From Lysobacter capsici (GTDB lineage: Bacteria > Pseudomonadota > Gammaproteobacteria > Xanthomonadales > Xanthomonadaceae): a stretch of 64,000 nt of DNA. Shown in pieces: positions 1 to 9,927 of this stretch; the stretch's first letter is position 1, and each line of letters opens with the position of its first letter. The notes under the pieces are model-generated. The model saw only the letters and a program-made list of their open reading frames with translations. It did no database searches and was not told the origin of the DNA. The stretch spans positions 4,588,001 through 4,652,000 of the forward strand of contig NZ_CP076103.1 of assembly GCF_018732085.1 (NCBI RefSeq). Reading direction: 5' to 3'. The position numbers and the translations under genes are program-made.

Positions 1-2
1 GC

Positions 3-464
3 ATCGACCGCATCGTCGGCAACGACAATCTGCACACCTGGGGCGCCGAGGAAAATCCCGATGGTGTGAAGGGGGAATGGAACGACACCCAGACCGTCAC
101 CCGGATCGGTCGCGGCTTGCCGACGGTCGCGGTGCAGTCGCAGCGTTTCGGCCTGGACGGTTCGATCAGCGTGGTGCCGTCGGGCAATTACCAGCGCATC
201 GTGACCACGATGAAGATTTTCGACGAAGCCAATGCCTTGCAGACGCCGGGACTGGGGCAGACGCTGGTGGCGCAGGCCACGCGCAACAGTTTCGAGGGCG
301 ATGCGGGCTGGAATTACGGGGTCCCGCGTCCGGAGCGGCATGCGACGGGGCATTCGACGCAGCGGCATCGCAGTGTGGGGACGCAGGGGTGTTATGACCA
401 CGAGATTGCGCAGGAGAATGGGTTCATTCAACTGGATTGGTATCGCTGTGGTGGGCCTCGTTGA
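3..464 (+). CDS. Unrecognised protein, C-terminal fragment
   Basis: The reading frame is open from the window edge and stops with TGA at 462-464, giving about 153 residues; the true start lies outside the window. The segment is polar, rich in Gly, Asn and Thr, with no membrane segment, and has only two cysteines near the end (GCYDHE and YRCGGP), which could form a disulfide if the protein is exported. I do not recognise a family and assign no function. It lies just outside the left edge of the 24.9-kb duplication and is single copy here. Confidence 0.6.
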   Translation: MDRIVGNDNLHTWGAEENPDGVKGEWNDTQTVTRIGRGLPTVAVQSQRFGLDGSISVVPSGNYQRIVTTMKIFDEANALQTPGLGQTLVAQATRNSFEGDAGWNYGVPRPERHATGHSTQRHRSVGTQGCYDHEIAQENGFIQLDWYRCGGPR

Positions 465-512
465 TTGAGTGTTCTTGAGTGGGTTAGGTTCGTCCTCGTT
501 TGAGGATGCGAG

Positions 513-652
513 TCGGGGCTGAAGCCCCTCCCACGAAAGAATCTCACCTACCCCTGTAGGAGCGGCGGAAGCCGCGACTGCGCGATGGCGCACACGTCGC
601 GACCTGCGCCGTAGTCGCTGTGGCGCTGTCGCGGCTCGCGCCGCTCCTACAG
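513..652. repeat. REP hairpins; inverted GTAG REP pair
   Basis: An inverted GTGGGAGGGG-type REP (hairpin GGGGCTGAAGCCCC) lies at 513-537. A GTAGGAGCGGC-type REP follows at 555-580 on the plus strand, paired with an inverted partner ending CTCCTACAG at 652, a REP doublet (REPIN-like) arrangement. Such GTAG-headed repeats are typical of Xanthomonadaceae and Pseudomonas intergenic DNA. The left edge of the large duplication falls at base 560 inside the plus-strand REP. Confidence 0.8.
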
Positions 653-1285
653 GTGGGCCATGCGGCTTTCTCCTGATGTCAGATTTCATTCCCAGCGCTG
701 CGAGGCATGTAGCTCGCGTTGACAAACGCACACCCGGAGGGCGACGCGCATGGATGCGCGTCGCGCGCCACCGGGACAAGGATGTCCCGTGTGGCGCGTG
801 CCCGCGTAAGCACCGCACTTGCGGGCACTTGATTCAAAGAAAAGCGTTTTTCTTTGGTTACCTTTCTTTTGTCGCTTTTGACAAAAGAAAGTAACTTGGC
901 CGCTTGCGGACGAAAGCCGTTGATCTTGCCTTTGGCTTCATAAGCTCTAGAGCTTCAAAGCTTTGAAGCCTTTAGAGCTGCAAGCAGGATCAAAAGCTTC
1001 CGCCACTAAAGCGGCGGGTCACTTTCTTTTGTCTAAAGCGACAAAAGAAAGGTAACCAAAGAAAAACGCTTTTCTTTGAATCAAGTGCCCGCACGATCGG
1101 TGCAGACGCAGGCATGCGCCACACGGGACATCCTGTCCCGGTGGCGCACGGCGCACATCCCTGTGCGCCGCCCTCCGGGTGTGCTTTTGTTCTCGCGAGT
1201 TAGGTGCCTCGCAGCGCTGGATGAACTGCACGGCTTCGGGCTCAAGCCGCATGGCCTACCTGTAGGAGCGGCGCGAGCCGCGACC
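628..1285. repeat. Long palindromic intergenic element A (copy 1)
   Basis: Two arms of roughly 230 bp face each other around a centre of about 130 bp. Perfect inner termini are 693-706 (CAGCGCTGCGAGGC) and 1206-1219. The symmetry extends outwards through matched REPs (CTACAGGTGGGCCATGCGGC at the left, its complement with one mismatch at 1247-1266). Each arm is a chain of smaller hairpins, for example around CGCGCATGGATGCGCG, GGGACAAGGATGTCCC and CTTTTGTCGCTTTTGACAAAAG. No transposase or site-specific recombinase is nearby. A related element lies at 15082-15589. Confidence 0.8.
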
Positions 1286-1341
1286 GCGGGAATACGGCTA
1301 CAGCGCAGGTCGCGATGCGATCGTCATGGAACACCCGCGAC

Positions 1342-2286
1342 TCAACTACCGTCGCCAACCCGCCGCACCGAAAACAATGGCTGATCCCCACGCGCCAACC
1401 CAAGAAAAATACCCGCCAACGACAAGCCAATGCCGACCAACTCGATCGCCCCGAGCGACTTATGGAACAGCAAAACATCCCAGACATAAGCCAGCAACGG
1501 CTGCAACAACAGACACAGACCAACCACCCCCGCCGGCAACTTCGGCATCGCCCGGCCGATCACCAACCACCCAAGCACCTGCGCGATCCCCGCATACGCC
1601 GTCAGGATCAACCAATCGTGCGCACTCGCCGGCAGCAGCGTCTCGCCGCCGAACGGCACGCTGACCCCGAGCATCGCCGCGCAGCCCAGACACAACCACC
1701 ACTGCAAGGCCTCGTTAGGCGTCGACCCACGCCGCGCCTGCGCCGCGCGGAACGCCAGCAGGAAACCGCCGTAGGCCAAAGCCGCGGCCAGGCCGAACGC
1801 CACGCCCAGGCGGAAACGCGCGTCCATGCTTTCCCAGCCCGGCGCGAGCAACAGCCCCAGGCCGATCAGGCCCATGCTCAAACCGACCCACAACCGCCAG
1901 CCCGCCCGTTCGCCGAGAAACAAGGCGCCGACGCCGGCCAGCACGAACACCTGGAAATTCGCCAGCAGCGTCGACAGACCCACGCCGACGTACAGGATGC
2001 TGCGATGCCACAGCCACAGGTCCAGCGCCATGAACGCCGCGCCGAGCATGACCAGGCCGAGCACCCGGCCGTCCGGGCGCCAGTGACGCATGCGGCCGCG
2101 CCGCCACGGCTGGCCGAGCAACACCAGCAGGATCACCGCCGCCAGCGCCATGCGCCAGAACGCCGACGCGGCCGGGCCGATCTCGACCCATTTGACGAAC
2201 ACCGCCGAACTGCTGATGACGCTGGCGCCCAGCAACATTTGCAGCAGCGGCGTACGCGAGGGATGAGTGGGAGCGGCGGCGTTCAT
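1342..2286 (-). CDS. EamA/DMT-family transporter (copy 1)
   Basis: This 314-residue integral membrane protein has about ten hydrophobic segments in two similar halves (about residues 15-145 and 155-300), the two-EamA-domain layout of drug/metabolite exporters. The first half ends with the family-typical LFLGERAGW segment, where the conserved Glu lies. The protein acts in the inner membrane; the substrate cannot be read from sequence (amino-acid or metabolite efflux are common in the family). It starts at ATG 2286 and stands alone, divergent from glnS across a DUF2007 gene. The length is normal for the family. Confidence 0.88.
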   Translation of the reverse strand: MNAAAPTHPSRTPLLQMLLGASVISSSAVFVKWVEIGPAASAFWRMALAAVILLVLLGQPWRRGRMRHWRPDGRVLGLVMLGAAFMALDLWLWHRSILYVGVGLSTLLANFQVFVLAGVGALFLGERAGWRLWVGLSMGLIGLGLLLAPGWESMDARFRLGVAFGLAAALAYGGFLLAFRAAQARRGSTPNEALQWWLCLGCAAMLGVSVPFGGETLLPASAHDWLILTAYAGIAQVLGWLVIGRAMPKLPAGVVGLCLLLQPLLAYVWDVLLFHKSLGAIELVGIGLSLAGIFLGLARGDQPLFSVRRVGDGS

Positions 2287-2539
2287 GCGCGCCTCCGCAG
2301 TCGGGACAGATCACTGGCCAATCGCATGTCGAAGACTCCGGTCGTCCCCGCCCACAGCCATCGCCGCGGACGGGTGGCGCCGCCGCGGCGACCGGCAGCG
2401 GGCCGGTCGCGCCGCGGGCGGCGCATCGAATAAGAAAGCGGTGGGATGCGGTTCGGCCCGTGGACGCGAACCGCCGGCGCCGCGAGAGCGCCGTGGCCTG
2501 TGGCTCAGGCGCGCGACCGAAGTACGCGCGACCGCGGCA

Positions 2540-2821
2540 TCAAGCCGGCAGCCAGCCCGTTGGCGGCAGGCCGCCGATCGGGTCCGGCTCGTCGGCGACC
2601 TCGGGCGGCGGATCGCCCAGCGACAAGGCGTCGACCACCTCGCGCGCCTGCGGCCAGGCAGCTTCGGGCACGCACACCTGCACCGCGCCGAACACCGGCA
2701 GCTCGCCCATCCCGCCCAGCAGGGCTTCGCCGCGCAGGAACACCGGAATCCCGGCGTCCTCCAGCGCATGCCGGACCAGGTGAGCATCGATCAGATGGGC
2801 GGCTTCGTAGACGACTTTCAT
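2540..2821 (-). CDS. DUF2007-family putative signal-transducing protein (copy 1)
   Basis: A 93-residue cytosolic protein beginning MKVVYEAAHLIDAHLVRHAL and containing the segment PVFLRGEALLGG. This layout (a beta-alpha unit, then a GE-containing loop) matches the small DUF2007 domain, related to PII-like/ACT-like folds; its function is unknown. I chose the ATG at 2819-2821 because it starts at the domain; an upstream in-frame start would add 51 Arg/Pro-rich residues. The tail is acidic and proline-rich. It is divergent from glnS with about 190 bp between. Confidence 0.8.
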   Translation of the reverse strand: MKVVYEAAHLIDAHLVRHALEDAGIPVFLRGEALLGGMGELPVFGAVQVCVPEAAWPQAREVVDALSLGDPPPEVADEPDPIGGLPPTGWLPA

Positions 2822-3015
2822 CGTCCTTCCTTCGGCGCAGGGCCTTGCGGGGTCTGCGCCCAGCATACGCCGGCCGCGCGCGCCCGGCCCATGAACGCTG
2901 TGTCCTGCGCGGCGATCGGCCCGACCCGGCAAGGGCCGCGACCGTTCAGGGCCGGGAGCACGGAATGCCGGCAACGGCTAAACTCCCGGTTCTCCCTTTC
3001 CTGTGTCCGCAAAGC

Positions 3016-4783
<1,768 letters not shown>

Positions 4784-4787
<4 letters not shown>

Positions 4788-5359
4788 GCCCGAAGATCCC
4801 CAACCTGCTGACCGCCTCGGTCACCCTGGCGCTGCCGAGCTGGATCGACGAAGTGGTCGACCGCAAGCGCGCTTACCTGGGCGACGACGACAAGGTTGCG
4901 CTGGCGATCGAACTGTCGCGGCACAACATCGAGCTGGGCACCGGCGGCCCGTTCGGCGCGGCGGTGTTCGACGGCAACGGCCTGGTGGTCGGCGTCGGCG
5001 TCAACCGCGTGGTGCCGCAGAACTGCTCGGTCGCCCACGCCGAGATGATGGCCTTCATGTGCGCGCAGGCCGCGGTGAGCGCGTTCCGGCTCAACGAGAT
5101 CGGGCCGATGACCCTGGCCACCTCGGCCCAGCCGTGCTGCATGTGCTACGGCGCCAGCTTCTGGGCCGGCATCAACAACCTGCTGATCGGTGCGCGCTCG
5201 GAAGACGTGATGCGGCTGACCGAATTCGACGAAGGTCCGCTGCCGGCGGACTGGGTCGGCGAACTCGAACGCCGCGGCATCGCGGTGCGTCGCGACCTGC
5301 ATCGCGACGCGGCCTGCGACGTGCTGCGCCGTTATGGCGAGAGCGGCGTTTCCTACTGA
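4784..5359 (+). CDS. Zinc-dependent nucleoside deaminase (copy 1)
   Basis: A 191-residue member of the cytidine/deoxycytidylate deaminase superfamily, closest in look to guanine deaminase/tRNA-specific adenosine deaminase-like enzymes. It has the full zinc site: H85-A-E87 (Zn ligand and proton shuttle) and P117-C118-C-M-C121. It deaminates a purine or pyrimidine base or nucleoside; the substrate is not decided by sequence. The start ATG overlaps the glnS stop by four bases (ATGA), so it is translationally coupled to glnS. In copy 1 the glnS frameshift would end translation upstream and could weaken this coupling. Confidence 0.85.
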
Positions 5360-5371
5360 TCCCCCGCTTTA

Positions 5372-5456
5372 TGTAGGAGCGGCGCAAGCCGCGACCGCGA
5401 CCTCTCGCCTGCGTCGTCGCTGTGAGGTCGCGGTCGCGGCTCGCGCCGCTCCTACA
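5372..5456. repeat. Inverted GTAG REP pair (copy 1)
   Basis: TGTAGGAGCGGCGCAAGCCGC at 5372-5392 faces its inverse ending CGCCGCTCCTACA at 5456, separated by a GC-rich spacer that itself pairs (CGACCGCGACCTC with GAGGTCGCGGTCG). The whole can fold into one long hairpin between the deaminase gene and rlmM and may also act as a transcription attenuator. Confidence 0.8.
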
Positions 5457-5497
5457 TTGAGACACCCGCACCTCCGCAACCCATGTGAGTTCCGACG

Positions 5498-6568
5498 ATG
5501 ACCGAGTCCGCCCTGCTGTGTTGGTGCCGCGCCGGCTTCGAGCCCGAACTCGCCGCCGAATTGAACGAACGCGCCGCGATCGCCGGCCACCCGGGTTATG
5601 CGCGCACCCAGCGCAACAGCGGCTACGTCGAATTCATCGTCGAGGACGCCCACGCCCTGTCGCGCGCGCTGCCGTGGTCGCAGCTGATCTTCGCCCGGCA
5701 GAAACTGGTGCGCATCGCCGACCTGAGCGATCTCAATCCGGCCGATCGCATCACCCCGATGCTGGCCGCGCTCGATGCGCTCGGCGGCTCGGGCCTGAAC
5801 GTGTCGATGTTCGGCGAGTTGCTGGTCGAACATCCCGATTCCGACGAAGGCAAGCAGTTGTCCGGCCTGGCGCGCAGCTTCGGCAACGCGCTGCGTCCGG
5901 CGCTGCGCAAGGCCGGCTGGCTCAGCAAGACCGACGACGCGCGCCGACCGCGCCTGCATGTCGCCTTCGTTGCCGGCGATCACGCCATGCTCGCGCTGTC
6001 CGATCCGCTCGACAGCTCGCCGTGGCCGCTCGGCATTCCGCGCCTGCGCATGCATCCCGACGCGCCGAGCCGCTCGGCGCTCAAGCTCGAAGAAGCGCTG
6101 CTGACCTTTCTCGATGCCGACGAGCGCCAACGCCGCGTGCGCGACAACATGCAGGCCGCCGACCTGGGCGCCGCGCCCGGCGGTTGGACCTGGGTGCTGA
6201 TGCGCAACGGCATGATGGTGACCTCGGTCGACAACGGGCCGCTGAAGCAGGAACTGATCGACAGCGGCCGCGTGGATCATCTGCGCGCCGACGGCTTCAC
6301 CTGGCAGCCCAGGCGCACCCTGGACTGGATGGTCTGCGACATGGTCGAATCCCCGGCGCGCGTGGCCGAGCGCATGGCGACGTGGTTCCGCGAGAACTGG
6401 TGCCGGCAGGCAATCTTCAACCTCAAGCTGCCGATGAAGAAGCGCTGGGAAGAAACCCGCATCTGTCTGGAAGCGTTCGAACACCAGGCCCATCGCCCGC
6501 TGATCGTGCGCGCGCGCCAGCTGTATCACGATCGCGAAGAGATCACGGTGTTCGCCACGCCGAAGTAA
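5498..6568 (+). CDS. rlmM: 23S rRNA (cytidine-2'-O)-methyltransferase RlmM (copy 1)
   Basis: A 356-residue protein with the two-part RlmM layout: an N-terminal THUMP-like/RFM-type region (about 1-185) and a C-terminal Rossmann methyltransferase. The SAM-binding motif DLGAAPGGW lies at 222-230, and the catalytic Lys is in NLKLPMKK (K310), as in the FtsJ/RrmJ superfamily K-D-K-E tetrad. RlmM 2'-O-methylates C2498 of 23S rRNA in E. coli using SAM, in the cytosol. Length matches E. coli RlmM (366). It stands alone between REP hairpins and a secreted-protein gene. Confidence 0.92.
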   Translation: MTESALLCWCRAGFEPELAAELNERAAIAGHPGYARTQRNSGYVEFIVEDAHALSRALPWSQLIFARQKLVRIADLSDLNPADRITPMLAALDALGGSGLNVSMFGELLVEHPDSDEGKQLSGLARSFGNALRPALRKAGWLSKTDDARRPRLHVAFVAGDHAMLALSDPLDSSPWPLGIPRLRMHPDAPSRSALKLEEALLTFLDADERQRRVRDNMQAADLGAAPGGWTWVLMRNGMMVTSVDNGPLKQELIDSGRVDHLRADGFTWQPRRTLDWMVCDMVESPARVAERMATWFRENWCRQAIFNLKLPMKKRWEETRICLEAFEHQAHRPLIVRARQLYHDREEITVFATPK

Positions 6569-6768
6569 GCGGCGCTCGCGACGAAAACCTTACATTCGGT
6601 TGATCGCGCGTAAACAGTCGCGGCGATGCGCGCGACGCATTGAGCGATCTGCGTCGCATTAGGCGTCGACGCCGCGCGCAGGTTCAGCCTGGGTTGCGAA
6701 GATTTACGCGGCCTTGATATTGCGCGGTCTAGCGTCGGGGCGTCCCTCAAACGACGCGAGGCTCCGCC

Positions 6769-7518
6769 ATGCAGCAGCACGCGAAACGCTCGAACCATTC
6801 GTTTTCCAAGCGCGCTTTCTCCAAGCGCACCCTCCTCGCCCTAGCGATGCTGACGGCATTGTCCGCCGGCAGCGCGCAGGCGCAGGTGCCGTCCAAGGTC
6901 CAGGCGAAGCACGATGCGATCGAGAAGGCCGAAATGGCCGCGGCCGAAGCGCGCGCCGCGCGTCAGGACGCGCAGACCGCACAGGCCGCGGCGCAGGCCG
7001 CCGCGGCGACCCGCGATGAAGGCGCATTGACCGCACGCGGTGCTTTGACTGCCGAAGCTACCGCCTACGATGCCAAGCAATCGGCGCTCGATGCCCAAGA
7101 CGCGGCAATCAAGGCCCGTCGTGCCGCCGAAGCCGCGCGTTCGGCGCAGGCGTCGGCGGTGTCGGGCAACAACCCGACCGGCGCGGCGATCGAAGCGCGC
7201 GCGGCGATGAACGATGCGATGACCGCCAGTTCGATCGCCACCGACGCCACCACCACCGCCCAGGCCGCCGCGTCGGCGACCGCGGATGCGGTGCAACACA
7301 CCGGCGCGGCCACCAACGTGCAGACGATGCCGCGCGCGATGGATGCAACGATCGAGCCGCGCATCGACTTCAGCGCGCTCGACGCCAACCGCGACGGCAG
7401 CGTCAGCCGGGTCGAGGCCAGTCTGAGTCCGGCGCTGACCGCCGACTTCGCCACCGCCGACCGCGATGCCGACGGACGTTTGAGTCAGCGCGAACTGGCC
7501 GGTTGGGCGCCGCGATAA
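6769..7518 (+). CDS. Secreted alanine-rich protein with two EF-hands (copy 1)
   Basis: A 249-residue exported protein. The signal peptide is basic, then hydrophobic (about 20-37), ending AQA at 36-38. Residues about 45-190 are extremely Ala-rich with Glu, Asp, Lys and Thr, predicted to be a long helix or coiled coil. The C-terminus carries two canonical calcium loops, D205-x-N207-x-D209-G-S-V and D231-x-D233-x-D235-G-R-L, each ending in Glu. It probably acts in the periplasm or outside the cell as a calcium-responsive structural or binding protein; no known family name is assigned. A terminator follows at 7578. Confidence 0.78.
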   Translation: MQQHAKRSNHSFSKRAFSKRTLLALAMLTALSAGSAQAQVPSKVQAKHDAIEKAEMAAAEARAARQDAQTAQAAAQAAAATRDEGALTARGALTAEATAYDAKQSALDAQDAAIKARRAAEAARSAQASAVSGNNPTGAAIEARAAMNDAMTASSIATDATTTAQAAASATADAVQHTGAATNVQTMPRAMDATIEPRIDFSALDANRDGSVSRVEASLSPALTADFATADRDADGRLSQRELAGWAPR

Positions 7519-7577
7519 GCAATGAGTCCCGCGTGACGCATCGAAGCGCGCGCCGGACCAAGTCGACAGGGGCGAGG

Positions 7578-7608
7578 ACGCCTTCGGCAACGAAGGCGTT
7601 CTTGTTTG
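7578..7608 (+). terminator. Rho-independent terminator of EF-hand gene (copy 1)
   Basis: Perfect 9-bp stem ACGCCTTCG (7578-7586) / CGAAGGCGT (7591-7599), GCAA loop, then TTCTTGTTT. It lies 60 bp after the stop. Confidence 0.75.
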
Positions 7609-7972
7609 CATGGCACGGATTGGACCGGCCGCATCGCGCCGATATCCGGCATGCGTCCAACCCTCGTGATCAAGCGATATCGGCCTGCGGATAACGCGGC
7701 GATCGGATAACTACGTGTCGCGGCTTGCGTCGCTCCTACAGGGAGCCCACGTAGGAGCGGCGCAAGCCGCGACCGCGAATCCACAGACACCCGCGCTTGT
7801 TTGATTCACCACGCGCGCCGCCGCCCACATGACCTACCTGTAGGAGCGGCGCAAGCCGCGAGCGCGCCCCCGCAAACACTCGCGCCTACCCGCACAACCC
7901 GCGCCCGCTACACCCATTGCGCCCGAGCCGACAGACATCGCCACCGGCGAAAGCACCCCGCTTGCACTCCGC

Positions 7973-8000
7973 TTGCACCCCGCCCCCATTGCGGCATAGT
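7973..8000 (+). promoter_or_regulatory. Possible sigma-70 promoter for MFS gene (copy 1)
   Basis: TTGCAC (7973-7978) and CATAGT (7995-8000) are spaced by 16 bp. Transcription would start about 24 bases before the chosen ATG at 8031. Based on hexamer similarity only. Confidence 0.35.
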
Positions 8001-8030
8001 GCCTTGCCCGCCCCGCCGCCCTCGCCGCCC

Positions 8031-9374
8031 ATGCCCGCAAGCCCCGTCCCGACCGGCTCCGCCTCGATCGAATCCGCTGAGGTCGAACGCGCGCCCGCCC
8101 GCCGTCTCGATCGCAAGGACGCACGCACGCTGATGCTGGCCGCGCTCGGCGGCGCGCTGGAGTTCTACGATTTCGTCATCTTCGTCTTCCTGACCGAGAC
8201 CCTGCGCCACCTGTTCTTCCCGCCCGACATGCCCGGCTGGCTGAGCACGCTGCAGCTCTACGGCATCTTCGCCGCCGGTTATCTGGTGCGGCCGATCGGC
8301 GGCATCGTCATGGCCCATTTCGGCGACCGCTCAGGGCGCAAACGCATGTTCACCCTGAGCGTATTGCTGATGGCGCTGCCGACCCTGTGCATCGGCCTGC
8401 TGCCGGTGTATGCGCAGATCGGCATCGCCGCGCCGCTGCTGCTGTTGGCGCTGCGTATCGTGCAGGGCATCGCGATCGGCGGCGAAGTGCCGGGCGCCTG
8501 GACCTTCGTCGCCGAACACGTCCCGCGCGGCCGGGTCGGTTTCGCCTGCGCCAGCCTGTCGGCCGGGCTCACCGCCGGCATCCTGATCGGTTCGTTGATC
8601 TCGACCGCGATCAACACCTGGTTCACCCCCGAGCAAGTGCTCAGCGGCGTGTGGCGCGCGCCGTTCGTGCTCGGCGGCGTGTTCGGTTTCCTCGCGGTAT
8701 ACCTGCGCCGCTGGCTCAGCGAAACGCCGGTGTTCGCGGCGATGCGCGAGCGCCGGCAACTGGTGCGGGAACTGCCGCTCAAGCAAGTGCTGCGCGATCA
8801 CCTGGGCGGCGTGGTGCTGTCGATGCTGGTGACCTGGCTGCTGACCGCGGCGATCGTGGTGATCATCCTGATGACCCCGACCATCGTGCAGCAGCAGTTC
8901 GGCATCGCCCCGGCGCGCGCGTTCTTCGGCAACAGTCTGGCGGCGTTCTGCCTGACCTTGAGCGCGATCGGCGGCGGCCTGCTGGTGGACTGGCTCGGAC
9001 GCGGGCGCGCGCTGTTGATCGGTTCGGTCGGCGTGCTGGTCAGCAGCTTCGCGCTGTACTACGACCTCAATCACGGCGCCGAGCATTTTCTCGCGCTGTA
9101 TGCGCTGGCCGGTGTGTTCGTCGGCGTGGTCGGGGTGATCCCGGCGGTGATGGTCGCCGCGTTCCCCGCGCCGGTACGGTTCTCGGGGCTGTCGTTTTCC
9201 TACAACGTGGCCTATGCGCTGTTCGGCGCCGCCACCCCGCCGCTGATCAGCGGTTATCTGGCGCCGCACCTGGGCGGCATGGCGCCGGCCTACTACGTGA
9301 TGGGCGTGGCGTTGGTCGGCATGGCGGTGGCGGTGTATCTGCTCAAAACGCAGCGGCGGTTTCACGAGGACTGA
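8031..9374 (+). CDS. MFS transporter, metabolite:H+ symporter (MHS) type (copy 1)
   Basis: A 447-residue protein with about 12 transmembrane segments. The segment after TM2 reads RPIGGIVMAHFGDRSGRKR, the MHS-family version of the MFS loop 2-3 signature, and TM4-5 carries the RIVQGIAIGGEVPGA stretch typical of the ProP/KgtP/citrate permease group. It likely takes up a carboxylate or compatible solute with protons across the inner membrane; the substrate is unknown. I chose ATG 8031 because about 27 residues precede TM1; no strong ribosome-binding site is visible, and the start remains the weak point. Confidence 0.88.
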   Translation: MPASPVPTGSASIESAEVERAPARRLDRKDARTLMLAALGGALEFYDFVIFVFLTETLRHLFFPPDMPGWLSTLQLYGIFAAGYLVRPIGGIVMAHFGDRSGRKRMFTLSVLLMALPTLCIGLLPVYAQIGIAAPLLLLALRIVQGIAIGGEVPGAWTFVAEHVPRGRVGFACASLSAGLTAGILIGSLISTAINTWFTPEQVLSGVWRAPFVLGGVFGFLAVYLRRWLSETPVFAAMRERRQLVRELPLKQVLRDHLGGVVLSMLVTWLLTAAIVVIILMTPTIVQQQFGIAPARAFFGNSLAAFCLTLSAIGGGLLVDWLGRGRALLIGSVGVLVSSFALYYDLNHGAEHFLALYALAGVFVGVVGVIPAVMVAAFPAPVRFSGLSFSYNVAYALFGAATPPLISGYLAPHLGGMAPAYYVMGVALVGMAVAVYLLKTQRRFHED

Positions 9375-9401
9375 GCATCCGCACCCGCGCAATCGTGCGC
9401 G

Positions 9402-9752
9402 TCAGCAGCTCATGATGAAGACATTGCCGAACACGATCAGGCCCAGCAGCCACACGCCGAGCATCGGCACGCAGGCGGCCAAGGTCCACAGCACCCGCAC
9501 CGCGGTTCCGCGCACGCGGGTGAAGCGGATCGCGGCGAACGGCGCGGCCAGCCCCAGCAGCACGAACAGGCCCAGCACGGTGAAACCGACGGCCCAGAAC
9601 AGCGCGTTCTTGTCGGAGGAGCCCGGTGGGCATTGGGTGGTGGCCGCGGCCAGCATCGGGTATGCGGTCGAGGCCGCGATGCTCAGGCGCGCGAACCTGC
9701 GCGCGCTGGCCGATCGTGTCCGCCGGTTCGAATCGGGTATCGCTTCATCCAT
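9402..9752 (-). CDS. Small hypothetical membrane protein (copy 1)
   Basis: About 116 residues with three hydrophobic stretches: a moderate one near 25-45 before CPPG, then two strong ones covering FWAVGFTVLGLFVLLG and WTLAACVPMLGVWLLG. The end is short and cytosolic or periplasmic (FIMSC). The ATG at 9752 has GGAG nine bases upstream; a TTG five codons earlier is the alternative. No family recognised. It is convergent with the MFS gene and about 150 bp downstream of the ubi pair's stop on the same strand, separated from it by REPs. Confidence 0.6.
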   Translation of the reverse strand: MDEAIPDSNRRTRSASARRFARLSIAASTAYPMLAAATTQCPPGSSDKNALFWAVGFTVLGLFVLLGLAAPFAAIRFTRVRGTAVRVLWTLAACVPMLGVWLLGLIVFGNVFIMSC

Positions 9753-9787
9753 GGGCGTGTTCTCCAATTCCAGTGCGGCCGCTTTTT

Positions 9788-9894
9788 GTGGGAGGGAGCT
9801 TCAGCTCCGATGCTTTTGTTTCCGATCGCCAGTAACTTCACTGAAGAATGCGGCGATCTGAGCCGAAAGCATCGGGGCTGAAGCTCCCTCCCAC
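9788..9894. repeat. Inverted GTGGGAGGG REP pair (copy 1)
   Basis: GTGGGAGGGAGCTTCAGCTCC at 9788 faces GGGGCTGAAGCTCCCTCCCAC ending at 9894. The spacer also pairs partly (CCGATGCTTTTG / GAAAGCATCGG). It separates the ubi operon from the small membrane protein gene. Confidence 0.8.
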
Positions 9895-9927
9895 AAAAGA
9901 AATCGGAACTGCGCGGGGTGGGGTGGC

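Larger units (their letters stand above)
465..1341. other. Gene-free repeat-filled interval
   Basis: This 877-bp interval has no convincing gene. It holds REP-type hairpins (513-652, 1261-1290) and a long imperfect inverted repeat (628-1285). Short open frames occur in both arms of the inverted repeat and encode the same peptide on opposite strands, as expected of palindromic DNA rather than of real genes. The left duplication boundary (560) lies inside the first GTAG REP. Confidence 0.75.
7519..8030 (+). other. Gene-free interval with terminator, REPs and promoter-like site (copy 1)
   Basis: It holds a rho-independent terminator (7578-7608), an inverted GTAG REP (about 7717-7742), two plus-strand GTAG REPs (about 7750-7776 and 7839-7866) and a promoter-like pair before the MFS gene (7973-8000). 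No coding sequence is supported; the upstream extension of the MFS frame to 7917 is Pro/Arg/His-rich and looks untranslated. Confidence 0.65.

Noticed and set aside
465..559. Insertion sequence or transposase at the duplication borders
   Set aside because: Only REP hairpins at the left and apaH coding sequence at the right; no terminal inverted repeats, target duplication or transposase frame.
676..1252. Short open frames in palindrome A (for example 676-894 on plus and 1019-1252 on minus), and equivalents in palindrome B
   Set aside because: Both strands of the inverted repeat give nearly the same peptide, and the frames contain the hairpins; no ribosome-binding site or family is visible.
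1315..2433. 372-codon open frame opposite the EamA gene
   Set aside because: Arg/Gln/Pro-rich shadow of the antisense strand in high-GC DNA; the EamA frame has clear membrane segments.
7917..8030. N-terminal extension of the MFS transporter
   Set aside because: Upstream codons are Pro/Arg/His-rich and overlap the likely promoter; the ATG at 8031 gives the normal length.
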